Source: Sporomusaceae bacterium FL31
GTDB taxonomy: Bacteria; Bacillota; Negativicutes; DSM-1736; Dendrosporobacteraceae
Direction of reading: 5' to 3'
DNA: 64,000 bases
NCBI GenBank assembly: GCA_003990955.1
Contig: BIFV01000001.1
Location: 103,812-167,811, forward strand
In this document: piece after piece, positions 32,643 to 42,453 of the stretch
Layout of the letters: each line of letters opens with the position of its first letter
How positions within the stretch are numbered: the stretch's first letter is position 1
Notes under the pieces: generated by a model
Databases searched by the model: none
The model's input: the letters and a program-made list of their open reading frames with translations, nothing else
Told to the model about the DNA's origin: nothing
Translations under genes and position numbers: made by a program

Positions 32643-32990
32643 GTGTTTGCACTCAATTTTCAATCTCAGAACCATGAGAAGTTATTAATTGCTCGTCAGA
32701 AAAACTGTACTGTCCGATTAGGAGATATAAGCGATAAATTTCCTGAGAACTCCATCGTTTGGATAACTGTAGGTAAAAAATTTCAGCAAAAAAGAAAATT
32801 ATATTCAGCTATTATTGATAGGGTACAAATAAAACGAATTTCTGAACTGACCACTCAAGATTTGGATCATCAGAATCCTGAAATAAAATCGGTGGATGAA
32901 TTAATTACTTTTTTTGAACAGATTTATCAGAAATCAATTACCACTGAAGATACAGTTACAGTCATTTATTTCTCGGAAATCATTGAATAA
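32643..32990 (+). CDS. ASCH/PUA-like small protein
   Basis: 115 residues: residues 12-50 give KLLIARQKNCTVRLGDISDK, then IVWITVG, a basic stretch and AIIDRVQIKRISELTTQDL, ending VTVIYFSEI. The order of strands and the position of the basic residues fit the ASCH fold, which binds RNA or nucleotides. The match is by pattern, not strong motif. GTG start with GGGGAG upstream; a stem-loop terminator follows. Confidence 0.55.
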   Translation: MFALNFQSQNHEKLLIARQKNCTVRLGDISDKFPENSIVWITVGKKFQQKRKLYSAIIDRVQIKRISELTTQDLDHQNPEIKSVDELITFFEQIYQKSITTEDTVTVIYFSEIIE

Positions 32991-33019
32991 GAGAATCTAA
33001 TCAAAGAATGGTTTAACTT

Positions 33020-33054
33020 AAAGCTTTTAGCAATCTTGCTGGAAGCTTTTTTGT
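33020..33054 (+). terminator. intrinsic terminator
   Basis: AAAGCTTTTAGCA pairs with TGCTGGAAGCTTT (two G-U pairs) around ATCT, then a T run. Confidence 0.75.
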
Positions 33055-33226
33055 TTTCTAAATAAAGCTTCTTCAAAAGGTGTTGAAAAGAGAAAATCGT
33101 TGATCTTAAACAGCGGTGAATCTGCGCATGTAAACTCTCCATCTCTCTGTTTTGAACAAGGGGACTATCTTTTGAGGGTAAATTATGGTAAAATAATGTC
33201 GAAACATAGCGAAAGAGGGTGTGTTT

Positions 33227-33397
33227 GTGTTTAAGCAAGAAATATTAAGAGATTTAATCAAAGCCTATTTTGCAGAAGCTACTGAGGTTCAGTTAAAGTT
33301 TATAGAAGAAGAACTAACTCGGGAAATGGAAGTAAATATTCATGCGAAAATTCGCGAGATGGTCAGTTATGAACGAATCAAGCGTTTGATGGTATAA
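33227..33397 (+). CDS. 56-residue helical protein, unknown
   Basis: MFKQEILRDLIKAYFAEATE and onward; amphipathic, with many Glu, Lys and Arg, ending ERIKRLMV. GTG 33227 follows GAGGG by 7 bases. No homolog family recognised. Its RBS, codon pattern and position before a tRNA make it plausible but not certain. Confidence 0.5.
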   Translation: MFKQEILRDLIKAYFAEATEVQLKFIEEELTREMEVNIHAKIREMVSYERIKRLMV

Positions 33398-33464
33398 AAC
33401 CGTGCACTAAAATATTTCGTTAAGTCAACATAAATATATTTACGTAATAATTCCTGGCATGTGC

Positions 33465-33493
33465 TTGACAATAATATTTATAAATGATATTAT
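33465..33493 (+). promoter_or_regulatory. promoter of tRNA-Leu(CAA)
   Basis: TTGACA (33465-33470), 17-bp spacer, TATTAT (33488-33493). Confidence 0.8.
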
Positions 33494-33529
33494 ATCAATT
33501 GTCCGGTAAGGACAGCAGTTATAGTGAAT

Positions 33530-33616
33530 GCCCGGGTGACGTAATTGGCAGACGTAGCAGACTCAAAATCTGCCGTGGGTGACCACGTGTCGGTTCGAGT
33601 CCGACCCCGGGCACCA
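33530..33616 (+). tRNA. tRNA-Leu (anticodon CAA)
   Basis: 87 bases with encoded CCA. Acceptor GCCCGGG/CCCGGGC, anticodon loop CTCAAAA, long variable arm typical of class II tRNA, T loop GGTTCGAGTCC. Confidence 0.95.
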
Positions 33617-33757
33617 GTAAATTTAGAGGCATGCGAATATCGCAGCCTTTTTTTGTTGCCTTTTTGTCAGTTTAATATCTGCCGACCTGAATTTGTCGGG
33701 CAGCGTATGTTTATTAAAATTATAACGAAAGATTGCCTGCAAAAAGTTATTTTTTTC

Positions 33758-33786
33758 TTTACACAAACGTATGTTCGTGATAGTAT
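33758..33786 (+). promoter_or_regulatory. recA promoter with LexA box in the spacer
   Basis: TTTACA (33758-33763), 17-bp spacer, TAGTAT (33781-33786). The spacer contains CAAACGTATGTTCG (33764-33777), one base from the Gram-positive SOS consensus CGAAC-N4-GTTCG. Confidence 0.85.
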
Positions 33787-33794
33787 TGGATTAG

Positions 33795-33808
33795 CGAACG
33801 TATATTCT
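33795..33808 (+). promoter_or_regulatory. possible second, weaker LexA site
   Basis: CGAACGTATATTCT: perfect left half, degenerate right half, about 18 bases after the first site and before the recA RBS. Confidence 0.4.
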
Positions 33809-33824
33809 TCTGGAGGGATATGTC

Positions 33825-34910
33825 ATGGCATCAGACAAACATATAATTGCAAGCGATAAATTAGGAAAACAAGCAGCTCTTGAGAACGCGATTAGAGGTA
33901 TTGAAAAAGATTTTGGCAAAGGTTCAATTATGAAACTTGGTGAAGCTGCTGCTAAACTGAATGTAGAAGTGATTCCTACTGGTGTTCTTTCGCTTGATGT
34001 TGCACTAGGTATTGGTGGAGTTCCACGCGGAAGAATTGTTGAGATATATGGGCCTGAATCTTCTGGTAAAACAACAATTGCTTTACATATTATTGCTCAG
34101 GCTCAAAAAACAGGTGGTTTGGCTGCATTTATTGATGCTGAACATGCTCTTGATCCAGTTTATGCTCGCTCTTTGGGAGTAGATATTGATAACTTACTGA
34201 TATCTCAGCCCGATAATGGTGAGCAAGCGCTTGAAATTGCTGATGCGTTGGTACGCAGTGGAGCGATTGATGTTATTGTGGTGGATTCTGTTGCTGCTTT
34301 GGTTCCTAAAGCTGAAATTGAAGGCGAAATGGGCGATTCGCATGTTGGTCTGCAAGCAAGATTGATGTCTCAGGCTATGCGTAAACTTGCTGGGATTATC
34401 AGTAAGTCACGGGCGACAGCTATTTTTATTAACCAATTGCGCGAAAAAGTGGGTGTAATGTTTGGCAGTCCTGAGACTACGACAGGTGGCCGGGCGCTAA
34501 AATTCTATGCCTCTGTACGGCTTGATGTACGAAAAATTGATACAATTAAGCAAGGTAATGAACCGGTTGGTAATCGTACAAGGATAAAGGTTGTCAAAAA
34601 TAAAGTTGCTCCACCTTTCAGACAAGTGGAATTTGATATTATGTATGGACTGGGTGCCTCTCATGAAGGAATTCTTGTTGACACTGGCACTGAGCTAAAT
34701 ATCATCGATAAAAGTGGAGCCTGGTATTCTTATGGTGGTGAGCGCTTGGGGCAAGGTCGTGAGAATGTCAAAGAAACATTACGGACAAATCCAGGAATCG
34801 CCAGTAAGATTGAGGCGGAAATTAGAGGAAAATTGCTTAGTGGGAAAGTCGCATTGCCGTTAGCTGCAGATTCTGTTGTAAGTGATGATGAAGGGATAGA
34901 AGTAGAATAG
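33825..34910 (+). CDS. recA: recombinase RecA
   Basis: 361 residues. ATP-dependent strand exchange protein and LexA co-protease. Walker A is GPESSGKTT (about residue 75), Walker B is [12 protein letters not shown], and the L1/L2 DNA-binding loops include [14 protein letters not shown] and [13 protein letters not shown]. The acidic C-terminal tail ends [11 protein letters not shown] follows TGGAGGGA. Regulated by LexA, judging from the box in its promoter. A recX gene, often next to recA, is not seen downstream. Confidence 0.98.
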   Translation: MASDKHIIASDKLGKQAALENAIRGIEKDFGKGSIMKLGEAAAKLNVEVIPTGVLSLDVALGIGGVPRGRIVEIYGPESSGKTTIALHIIAQAQKTGGLAAFIDAEHALDPVYARSLGVDIDNLLISQPDNGEQALEIADALVRSGAIDVIVVDSVAALVPKAEIEGEMGDSHVGLQARLMSQAMRKLAGIISKSRATAIFINQLREKVGVMFGSPETTTGGRALKFYASVRLDVRKIDTIKQGNEPVGNRTRIKVVKNKVAPPFRQVEFDIMYGLGASHEGILVDTGTELNIIDKSGAWYSYGGERLGQGRENVKETLRTNPGIASKIEAEIRGKLLSGKVALPLAADSVVSDDEGIEVE

Positions 34911-34996
34911 TTATATAAGTCAAAAGTTAACTCTGCATCAATCCTTGTTTTATCGGGAATAATGGTACCGTAGACGTTAAGAGAGGTGGCGGTACA

Positions 34997-35356
34997 ATGA
35001 TTCAGATGAGCCAAATACCTGTAAAAAAAGTATATTTGAATAGCAAAATTACCAGTCATATTGGGAGTTATGAGTTTTCAATTGATTGTGGTGCGGTATA
35101 TTTTGGTGCTATCTATGATGATGAGGGAAATCTGCAAACTGTAGATCAGTACTTTTATACAGAACGCTATTCACGGGATGATTTAGAAAGTGCAGCGGCT
35201 GGCAGTGATTTGCTTAGTGTTGATTCCAAAGATTATCGTGCTAGAACTTACATGTTAACTAAGTATGATGGAAAAAATGAATGGTTGCGATTTCACGCAG
35301 TAGTGCCGCAGGAGATTAATCCAGAGTATTTTAACCAGAAATATATTGGCTATTAG
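34997..35356 (+). CDS. conserved-looking hypothetical protein
   Basis: 119 residues, beta-rich and acidic (FSIDCGAVYFGAIYDDEGNL), no signal peptide or membrane helix. RBS AGAGGTGG before ATG. No family recognised. Confidence 0.6.
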   Translation: MIQMSQIPVKKVYLNSKITSHIGSYEFSIDCGAVYFGAIYDDEGNLQTVDQYFYTERYSRDDLESAAAGSDLLSVDSKDYRARTYMLTKYDGKNEWLRFHAVVPQEINPEYFNQKYIGY

Positions 35357-35694
35357 CAGGTCGCCGTTGAAATAGACGGCGACTTTATTGTTAGAATAAT
35401 GTAAATAAATGGAATTTTATTAAAATAATGTAAATAAATGGGAAAAATGCTACTTTTTAAGCAATTAAAAAGTAGCATTTTTGTAAAAAAATGGAATATA
35501 AAAGAATAAAGCTTATTACATTGTTCTTCATAATTGACGAATAAAACCAGAATTTTGTCGATAGAAACAAATAAATCCAAAGAATGTGTCGGTTTTTTAC
35601 GAAAAGTAATTAGCTAATTTTAGCAGGAAATACAATTATTTACAAGAATTTTATTTATCACGAAGTTTACTTAATAAATGGAGAGTGACGGAAG
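35357..35694. other. gene-free AT-rich stretch with a direct repeat and terminator
   Basis: About 338 bases. AATAATGTAAATAAATGG occurs twice (near 35395 and 35424). A perfect 18-bp hairpin with T run lies at 35443-35482. A weak coding frame on the minus strand has no RBS. No other structure was recognised. Confidence 0.6.
35443..35482 (+). terminator. strong bidirectional terminator
   Basis: AAAAATGCTACTTTTTAA (35443-35460) and its exact complement (35465-35482) around GCAA. Confidence 0.85.
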
Positions 35695-36831
35695 ATGTAT
35701 TCGACAGAAGCGTTAAGTAATAAAGTAGTATATCTTCGAGATGATGAATATAAAGAATACTTTGAAGCTACTACAACAGGTGTTATTTATTTAGATGGAT
35801 CTATGAGAATAAAAAATCTCAACCGGGAAGCGGAGCGGATTTGTTGTATTGACCGTTCTAAAACTATCGGTAAGAGAGCCGATGTGATTTTTAGTGAATA
35901 TGGGGAGAGGTTTCTTAAAATATTTTCTATTGCGGAGTATGATGATCTCAATACAACGAATCTTAAAGTAAAAATAAAAGATCAATTTATCTATCTCCAT
36001 GTCGATACACTAAAGCTGATTGATTCGACAGGAACAATCAGCGGCATGATCGTTATCATGCAAGATGTTTCGGCAGTGCGGGCTGCAATCAAGCAAATTC
36101 AGACTACACAAATGTTGATGTCTTTGGGAGAATTAGCTGCTGGTGTAGCTCACCATGTAAGAACGCCGCTCACTACGATTAGTGGATACCTGCAAGTTAT
36201 GGTGAATCGCTTAGATGATGATAAATACACTGTACGGCGCGATGTTCTTGAGACCATGCTGGAGGAAGTATCCTATATTAATGGTGTAGTTAAAGAGCTG
36301 GTGATGTTTGCAAAGCCTGCAGTAGACAAACATCCGGGAGCTAATATTAATCATATTGTAGAAGAAGCTTTGCTGTTGATTTTTAAACAGCTTGGCGGCG
36401 AAAATGTGACAATAAAGAAACAACTTGCAAAAGAATTACCGACAATATGTGCTGACAGTAATCTATTACAGCAGGCTATTGTGAATATTATGCAAAATGC
36501 TATGGAAGCCATGCCAGACGAAGGTGTTTTAACTGTCAAGTCCTGGTTGAATGCTGAAATAAATATGTTGGTGATTGCAATTAATGATACGGGCGTTGGG
36601 GTTGCATCAGAAATGCTTCCCAAAATTTTTGAGCCTTTTTATACAACCAAATTAGATAGAATGGGTTTAGGGCTGCCAGTAGCCCATCGCATTGTAACCG
36701 AGCACGGTGGCTTTATTAATATTAGTGCAGGGGATGGGGCTGGTACTAAAGTGCATATTTATCTGCCATTATTTGATGATAAAATCAGACATCTTTCAGT
36801 TGTTCATCAACAAATTCTTAATTTACAATAA
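35695..36831 (+). CDS. PAS-domain sensor histidine kinase (NtrB/sporulation-kinase style)
   Basis: 378 residues, soluble. PAS domain about 19-128 (TTTGVIYLDGSMRIKNLN), HisKA dimerisation region with H153 in GVAHHVRTPLTTISGYL, then HATPase with N-box NIMQNAMEA, G1 DTGVG and G2 MGLGLPVA. In the H box the acidic residue that normally follows the phosphorylated His is another His. No response regulator adjoins, so it may feed a phosphorelay such as Spo0F/Spo0A; this is an inference from domain style only. RBS TGGAGAGTG upstream. Confidence 0.87.
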   Translation: MYSTEALSNKVVYLRDDEYKEYFEATTTGVIYLDGSMRIKNLNREAERICCIDRSKTIGKRADVIFSEYGERFLKIFSIAEYDDLNTTNLKVKIKDQFIYLHVDTLKLIDSTGTISGMIVIMQDVSAVRAAIKQIQTTQMLMSLGELAAGVAHHVRTPLTTISGYLQVMVNRLDDDKYTVRRDVLETMLEEVSYINGVVKELVMFAKPAVDKHPGANINHIVEEALLLIFKQLGGENVTIKKQLAKELPTICADSNLLQQAIVNIMQNAMEAMPDEGVLTVKSWLNAEINMLVIAINDTGVGVASEMLPKIFEPFYTTKLDRMGLGLPVAHRIVTEHGGFINISAGDGAGTKVHIYLPLFDDKIRHLSVVHQQILNLQ

Positions 36832-36916
36832 AATTTAAAATCTAAATGAGCTTTGTCATACCTACCGAGTATCCTTCATATCTTCTTATTGTCGTATAAA
36901 TTTTGCTAAAGAAGGG

Positions 36917-38137
36917 ATGCTCGTGTACGTTTGCAGAGTCGTGATTTCTGTAGCTTTACTGCTCATTATGATCGTAGCACCAACTGCTCAAGCTCAGCAA
37001 CTCCAAAGTGTCTTATCGCCAGAAATTATTATTAATTTACCTAGTCGGACGTTAACGTTATACTCCGGAGAAACCTTGGTGAAAGAGTATCCGATCGCCA
37101 TTGGCAAGCCATCAACTCCAACGCCGTTAGGCAGCTTTGCGATTATTCAGAAGGAAGTAAATCCTGTTTGGATTCCACCCGGGAAAGGCTATGTAGTACC
37201 TTCCGGGCCGGATAATCCACTTGGCTATCGGTGGATGGGATTTCTGCCCTTATATGGAGTTCATGGTACAAATGCTCCTTGGGCTATTGGTTTAGCCGTT
37301 TCTAATGGGTGTGTTCGAATGTTGGAGGAAGATGCCGAAGAATTGTATGAGGTTGTACGCTATGGGACTCCGTTGAAAATTACATATGAGCGGGTTAAAG
37401 TACGGGTTGATGAGAGCGGTCAGGCATCTATTGGTATTTATCCAGATGTTTATGGCTACCGTCAGGTTAGTTTGGCTGATGTTAAGAATAAGCTTGTTGA
37501 ATATGGTTTGACTGGTATGGCGAGTGAAAGTTTTTTGATTAAGCAGCTTCAAGATGAACCGGATAAGCAAATTGCTTTTGCTAAATTTTTTAATTTGAAA
37601 GTGAATGACAAAGTTCTAAACGAGCATGGCGTTATTATTGACGATGTCTTATATATTCCGATATGGCCTGTAGCTACAGCTAAAAAGAGCAATGTTGTAT
37701 GGAATGATGCTACTCGCACTATTGCTATAGATAAGCAATCTGCCCCTGGTGTCATCATGGGCGATGTTATCTATGTTACCTTAGCTAACTTAGATAAACT
37801 TTATGGTGGCCAGAATTCATGGGACTCAAATGAAAATCTGTTAGAGATTAATCAAATTAATGTATTATTTAATGGGAAGTTCGTAGCCAGCGATGTTCGG
37901 ACCATTAACAATGTATTGGCTGTTCCGGCAACTCAATTTGTAGCTTTGCTAGGCCAAAAGGTCAGTTGGGATGCTTCTAAGCAGAATTTGCTAGTTGATG
38001 GGGGAGCTATTCCGATTACTATGCTGGATGATCGTGCTTATCTGCAAATCACGAAAATCAATGAGTTCTTTAAAGCTCATGTGTATTGGAACGAAAGTGC
38101 ACGTACCATAGAAATTACCTACCCATTTAAAAATTGA
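36917..38137 (+). CDS. L,D-transpeptidase (YkuD) with copper-amine-oxidase-like repeats
   Basis: 406 residues. A signal peptide (about 1-27, ending AQAQQ) exports it. The YkuD domain (35-165) has IIINLPSRTLTLYSGE and the catalytic HGTNAPWAIG with SNGCVRM. The C-terminal half (about 230-400) has beta-rich Cu_amine_oxidN1 repeats (VLYIPIWPVA, VIYVTLANLDKLYGG, VLAVPATQFVALLGQ), which usually bind the cell wall. It likely makes or edits peptidoglycan cross-links outside the inner membrane. RBS GAAGGGATG upstream; terminator downstream. Confidence 0.88.
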   Translation: MLVYVCRVVISVALLLIMIVAPTAQAQQLQSVLSPEIIINLPSRTLTLYSGETLVKEYPIAIGKPSTPTPLGSFAIIQKEVNPVWIPPGKGYVVPSGPDNPLGYRWMGFLPLYGVHGTNAPWAIGLAVSNGCVRMLEEDAEELYEVVRYGTPLKITYERVKVRVDESGQASIGIYPDVYGYRQVSLADVKNKLVEYGLTGMASESFLIKQLQDEPDKQIAFAKFFNLKVNDKVLNEHGVIIDDVLYIPIWPVATAKKSNVVWNDATRTIAIDKQSAPGVIMGDVIYVTLANLDKLYGGQNSWDSNENLLEINQINVLFNGKFVASDVRTINNVLAVPATQFVALLGQKVSWDASKQNLLVDGGAIPITMLDDRAYLQITKINEFFKAHVYWNESARTIEITYPFKN

Positions 38138-38142
38138 TATCT

Positions 38143-38174
38143 AAACCTGCCAAAGATCATGGCAGGTTTTTTTT
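38143..38174 (+). terminator. intrinsic terminator
   Basis: AAACCTGCC (38143-38151) pairs with GGCAGGTTT (38161-38169), then eight T in total. Confidence 0.85.
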
Positions 38175-38280
38175 GCACAATTCACTTTATTTGTAAAAAA
38201 TATAAAAATGGCAGGTATTTTGACATGATTAGCAAATAATATAAAAGTTATAGATAAATAAGTTTAGAGGTGAAGGCCGC

Positions 38281-40905
38281 ATGTCCCCAAAATTTATCAT
38301 TATTGATGGAAGTAGCCTAGTTCATAGAGCGTTTTATGCGCTCCCTTTATTGACAACGGCAAGTGGCCAATATACAAATGCAGTCTATGGTTTTGCAACC
38401 ATGCTTGTGAAATTATTAGATGAATATAAACCAGATACAATTGTTGTAGCATTCGATAAAAGCAAAATTACATTTCGAAATGAGATCTATGGCCAATATA
38501 AAGCTCATCGTAAAGCTACTCCGACTGAATTATCGGAACAGTTTCCGCTCATACACCAATTGCTTGATGCTTTTGGGATTACTATTATTGAACAAGCAGG
38601 TTATGAGGCAGATGACATTATTGGCACGCTGACTACAAAAGCAATCCAGGCAAGTTATGAGGTCATGATTGTTACTGGTGATCGAGATGCTTTGCAACTA
38701 TTACAACCTTCTGTAAAAGTCATGTTAACTCGTAAAGGAATTTCAGACATGGAAGTGTTTGATACAGAGGCTTTTCAGATTAAATATGGCGTAAAGTCCT
38801 CTCAGCTAATTGATTTAAAAGGTTTAATGGGTGACAGCTCAGACAATATTCCGGGTGTTCCTGGCATTGGGGAAAAAACGGCAGTAAAGTTAATTGCTGA
38901 ATTTGGAACAGTGGAGAATTTATTGGAGAATATCGATAAAGTCTCAGGGAAAAAACTTCAGGAAAATTTACATAATCATGCGGATCTAGCGTTGCTTTCT
39001 AAAAAGTTAGCCTCTATTATCATCGATATGCCGCTTGTATTTAGTCCTGAAGAATATTCTTTCCAACCTAATTATGAAGGGCTTCAATCTATTTTCACTA
39101 AATTTGAATTTAAAAGTTTGTTATCACGCATGGATGTTATATTTCCTGGGCAAAGTCATAGCGCCAAACTAGAAGATGAAGTGATTGCAGATGCCAGAAT
39201 TATTAGTGATAAACAGTCAATGATTGATATTATAGCTGAAATCCAAGACAAATCGCTTTTTATTTTCTATCCTGTATTGGCAGGCCGGACTCCTGATAGC
39301 GCTTTTGTGGGAATTGCATTTGTGACGGCTGAAAATCATTCTGTATACGTTCCTAAAGAGTCAGAAGCTTGGCGCGAGGTACAAAAAGTACTTGAGGATA
39401 CTGCTGTTCATAAAGTTACCCATGAGATAAAAAATGCTTATGCGGCTTGCTGCCAATCAGGTTTGAATTTTAGTGGACCTGTTTTTGATACAGCTTTAGC
39501 TGCATATCTTATTGATCCTACAGCTAGTCAATATCCATTAGTCGAGCTTAAGGAAAAGTATTTAGGTTTGTATAGTAATCAAGTGGGGAAAACTTTACAG
39601 GATAGTGCTTATGCAGCTTGGGCAGCTACTATTGTTCAAAAATTGTATCCAATTTTGGAGAACAAGCTGCAAGAACTAGAACTTATAAACTTATATTATG
39701 AAATTGAATTGCCGCTGGTTAAAGTCCTGGTTTCAATGGAGAATGCCGGTATCAAAGTGGATGTTGAACATCTTCGCTCAATGTCAGCCGATATAGCTAT
39801 TAAAATTGAAGCACTTCTTGGCGAGATTTATCAGTTATCCGGGGAAGAATTTAATGTTAATTCAACAAAACAATTAGGTAATATTTTATTTGATAAGCTT
39901 AAATTGCCAATTATTAAAAAGACTAAAACTGGGTATTCTACTGATGCTGAAGTGTTGGAAAAATTATCCGGAGATCATCCCATTATCGACAAGTTGTTAG
40001 AATATCGGGTATTAACTAAATTGAAATCTACTTATCTAGATGGAATGGAAGGCTTGGTAAATGAGAATACCAAGCGAATTCATACAACATTTAATCAACT
40101 CGTTACAGCCACCGGCAGACTTAGCAGCTCTGATCCTAATTTGCAAAATATCCCGATTCGGACAGAAGTCGGAAGACGGATCAGAGAACTGTTTATACCT
40201 GGAGATGATTATAAATATTTGATGTCAGCAGATTATTCCCAAATTGAGCTTAGGGTCTTGGCACATATGTCCCGTGATGAAAATTTTGTAGACGCTTTTA
40301 CAACCAATCAAGATATTCATACCAGGACAGCCGCTGAAGTTTTTGGTGTAAGCATGAATGAGGTTACCTCTGAAATGCGGAGTAAAGCAAAAGCTGTTAA
40401 CTTTGGGATTGTTTATGGAATTAGCGATTACGGACTGTCGCGTGATTTGGGCGTTACGCGCAAAGAAGCTGCACAATATATAGAAAGTTATTTTAAGACA
40501 TGCAGTGGAGTAAAAGAATTCATTGATCAAATTGTCAAGGAAGCTCATAGCAAAGGCTATGTTACTACATTGTTTGGCAGGAGAAGGTATTTGCCGGATA
40601 TTAACAGCAGTAATTTTAATCAAAGGTCTTTTGCGGAGCGGACAGCGATGAATACACCCATTCAGGGAACGGCTGCGGATATTATTAAAAAAGCGATGAT
40701 CGATGTATATAACCAATTGCGGGATAATCATCTTCGAAGTCGTATCCTTCTGCAAGTACATGATGAACTTGTTTTAGAAGTAATTGATGGAGAGGTTGCA
40801 AAAGTTGCAGAAATTGTTCAACAGGCGATGGAACGCGCTGTCCAACTTTCAGTACCACTCACTGCTGATGTTAAAATAGGAGTAAATTGGGCCAAAGCAA
40901 AGTAA
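38281..40905 (+). CDS. polA: DNA polymerase I
   Basis: 874 residues. 5' nuclease domain (1-290) with IIDGSSLVHRAFYALP, YEADDIIGTL and LKGLMGDSSDNIPGVPGIG; a central 3'-5' exonuclease-like domain (about 310-465) that lacks the DxE metal site (LFIFYPVLAGRTPD), so proofreading is lost; and polymerase domain with DPNLQNIPIRTEVGRRIR, MSADYSQIELRVLAH and QVHDELVLEV. The inactive exonuclease is typical for Bacillus-type enzymes. It starts a probable operon with mutM and coaE. Confidence 0.96.
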   Translation: MSPKFIIIDGSSLVHRAFYALPLLTTASGQYTNAVYGFATMLVKLLDEYKPDTIVVAFDKSKITFRNEIYGQYKAHRKATPTELSEQFPLIHQLLDAFGITIIEQAGYEADDIIGTLTTKAIQASYEVMIVTGDRDALQLLQPSVKVMLTRKGISDMEVFDTEAFQIKYGVKSSQLIDLKGLMGDSSDNIPGVPGIGEKTAVKLIAEFGTVENLLENIDKVSGKKLQENLHNHADLALLSKKLASIIIDMPLVFSPEEYSFQPNYEGLQSIFTKFEFKSLLSRMDVIFPGQSHSAKLEDEVIADARIISDKQSMIDIIAEIQDKSLFIFYPVLAGRTPDSAFVGIAFVTAENHSVYVPKESEAWREVQKVLEDTAVHKVTHEIKNAYAACCQSGLNFSGPVFDTALAAYLIDPTASQYPLVELKEKYLGLYSNQVGKTLQDSAYAAWAATIVQKLYPILENKLQELELINLYYEIELPLVKVLVSMENAGIKVDVEHLRSMSADIAIKIEALLGEIYQLSGEEFNVNSTKQLGNILFDKLKLPIIKKTKTGYSTDAEVLEKLSGDHPIIDKLLEYRVLTKLKSTYLDGMEGLVNENTKRIHTTFNQLVTATGRLSSSDPNLQNIPIRTEVGRRIRELFIPGDDYKYLMSADYSQIELRVLAHMSRDENFVDAFTTNQDIHTRTAAEVFGVSMNEVTSEMRSKAKAVNFGIVYGISDYGLSRDLGVTRKEAAQYIESYFKTCSGVKEFIDQIVKEAHSKGYVTTLFGRRRYLPDINSSNFNQRSFAERTAMNTPIQGTAADIIKKAMIDVYNQLRDNHLRSRILLQVHDELVLEVIDGEVAKVAEIVQQAMERAVQLSVPLTADVKIGVNWAKAK

Positions 40906-40918
40906 TGGAGGAAATAGC

Positions 40919-41743
40919 ATGCCAGAAATGCCGGAAGTTGAAACTGTTCGTCGCACGCTTGCTGCGAAAATAACAGGGTGTAAAATAACTCATGTTGATA
41001 TAAAACTACCGCGGCTCATTAAGTGGCCATCTGCTGATGAGTTTCAGGCTATTATAACTGGAAGAAGCATTTCGTTGTTGGCTCGTCAAGGGAAGTATTT
41101 GTTGTTGCACTTAGATAACGGGATTGTTATCATCATCCACCTGCGGATGACTGGTCGGCTTTATTATGTCAAAGCAAAAGAGCCGTTTGACAAGTTCACG
41201 CGGATTGTTTTTGAATTAAACAATGGTGATTATTTGCTTTATGCAGATACGCGCACTTTAGGGACTCTCTATGCCATGCAATCAGAGGAACTTTGGCGTA
41301 TTTCTGGCCTTTTTTCGATGGGGCCAGAGCCTCTCTCTGCTGAGTTCACTCCTGAATATTTGCAAAGTGTTCTGAAAAAGAGTAAAAGCAAGATAAAAGC
41401 AGTACTCTTAAATCAAAAATATATCGGTGGATTAGGTAATATCTATGTTGATGAATGTTTGGCTATTGGCGGTATCCATCCTGAACGGACGGCAAACAGT
41501 CTGAGTGATGATGAAATAGAAACACTGTATCATGCCATTAACAAGGTCATTGCTGATGGAATTGAACATGGAGGCACAACCTTCCGTGATTATCGAGATG
41601 GGATGGGGCAAAGCGGCAGCCATCAGAACTTTCTGCAAGTCTATGGCCGTAAAGGGTTGCCCTGTTATAAGTGTGGAGCGCCAATTGTTAAAACAGAGGT
41701 TGGTGGCAGGGGGACACATTTTTGCTCTATATGCCAACATTGA
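40919..41743 (+). CDS. mutM: formamidopyrimidine-DNA glycosylase (Fpg/MutM)
   Basis: 274 residues. Removes 8-oxoguanine and cuts the strand by beta/delta elimination. It keeps PEMPEVETVRR (P1 nucleophile and E2 after removal of Met), K57 in LARQGKYLLL, the helix-two-turn-helix YIGGLGNIYVDECL, and a C-terminal zinc finger of four Cys (CYKCGAPI and FCSICQH). 13 bases after polA. Confidence 0.96.
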   Translation: MPEMPEVETVRRTLAAKITGCKITHVDIKLPRLIKWPSADEFQAIITGRSISLLARQGKYLLLHLDNGIVIIIHLRMTGRLYYVKAKEPFDKFTRIVFELNNGDYLLYADTRTLGTLYAMQSEELWRISGLFSMGPEPLSAEFTPEYLQSVLKKSKSKIKAVLLNQKYIGGLGNIYVDECLAIGGIHPERTANSLSDDEIETLYHAINKVIADGIEHGGTTFRDYRDGMGQSGSHQNFLQVYGRKGLPCYKCGAPIVKTEVGGRGTHFCSICQH

Positions 41744-41755
41744 GGGAGATTTTTT

Positions 41756-42376
41756 ATGTATGTAATTGGCCTAACTGGCGGGATAGCGAGTGGTAAAAGT
41801 ACAGTTAGTAAAATGCTGGCTGAACTTGGAGCCTTTATTTTAGATGCAGATAAAATTGCTCATGAAGTAATGGAACCCCAAAAACCGGCATGGTACGATA
41901 TTATAAAGCATTTCGGTGAAGATATTTTATTGTCAGATCAAACCATCAATAGAAATAAGCTGGGCGAAAAAATATTTAATAACGAGAATGCCAGAAAAAA
42001 TTTAGAAGCAATTATGCATCCGCGGATTAAACAGAGTTTATTTGAAAAAATAACTTGTTTTGCGCAGCATGGCGGAAAATGCTTAGTCTTGGATGTACCC
42101 TTACTATATGAAGTCGGCTGGCAAGACATGGCTGATGAAATTTGGGTTGTTTATGTTGATCAAGATGTACAAGTTCAGCGGCTGATGGAACGCAATGGTT
42201 TGTCTTTGGAGCAGGCTATGGTTCGCATAAAATCACAGATGAATCTTGTGGAAAAAGCTAAATATGCACATGTCGTTATTGATAACAATCGTGATCTTAG
42301 TAATACTAGAAGTCAGGTGTTGACCAGATGGGAGCAAGTAATTAAGCTGATCTCAGAAGTTAGGAATCTTGAGTGA
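41756..42376 (+). CDS. coaE: dephospho-CoA kinase
   Basis: 206 residues. Last step of coenzyme A synthesis. P-loop GGIASGKSTVS at the start, AHEVM and the conserved VLDVPLLYEVGW segment. Follows mutM by 12 bases, a common polA-mutM-coaE arrangement in Firmicutes. Confidence 0.95.
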   Translation: MYVIGLTGGIASGKSTVSKMLAELGAFILDADKIAHEVMEPQKPAWYDIIKHFGEDILLSDQTINRNKLGEKIFNNENARKNLEAIMHPRIKQSLFEKITCFAQHGGKCLVLDVPLLYEVGWQDMADEIWVVYVDQDVQVQRLMERNGLSLEQAMVRIKSQMNLVEKAKYAHVVIDNNRDLSNTRSQVLTRWEQVIKLISEVRNLE

Positions 42377-42453
42377 GATAATTTCTAACTTCGCATTTTT
42401 TCCCCGGTTAGCACATAGCTTTTGTTAGAGTAAAAAAAGCGGAGTGATTGATC

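Noticed and set aside
33545..33859. 104-residue plus-strand open frame
   Set aside because: It starts inside tRNA-Leu(CAA) and crosses the recA promoter and start.
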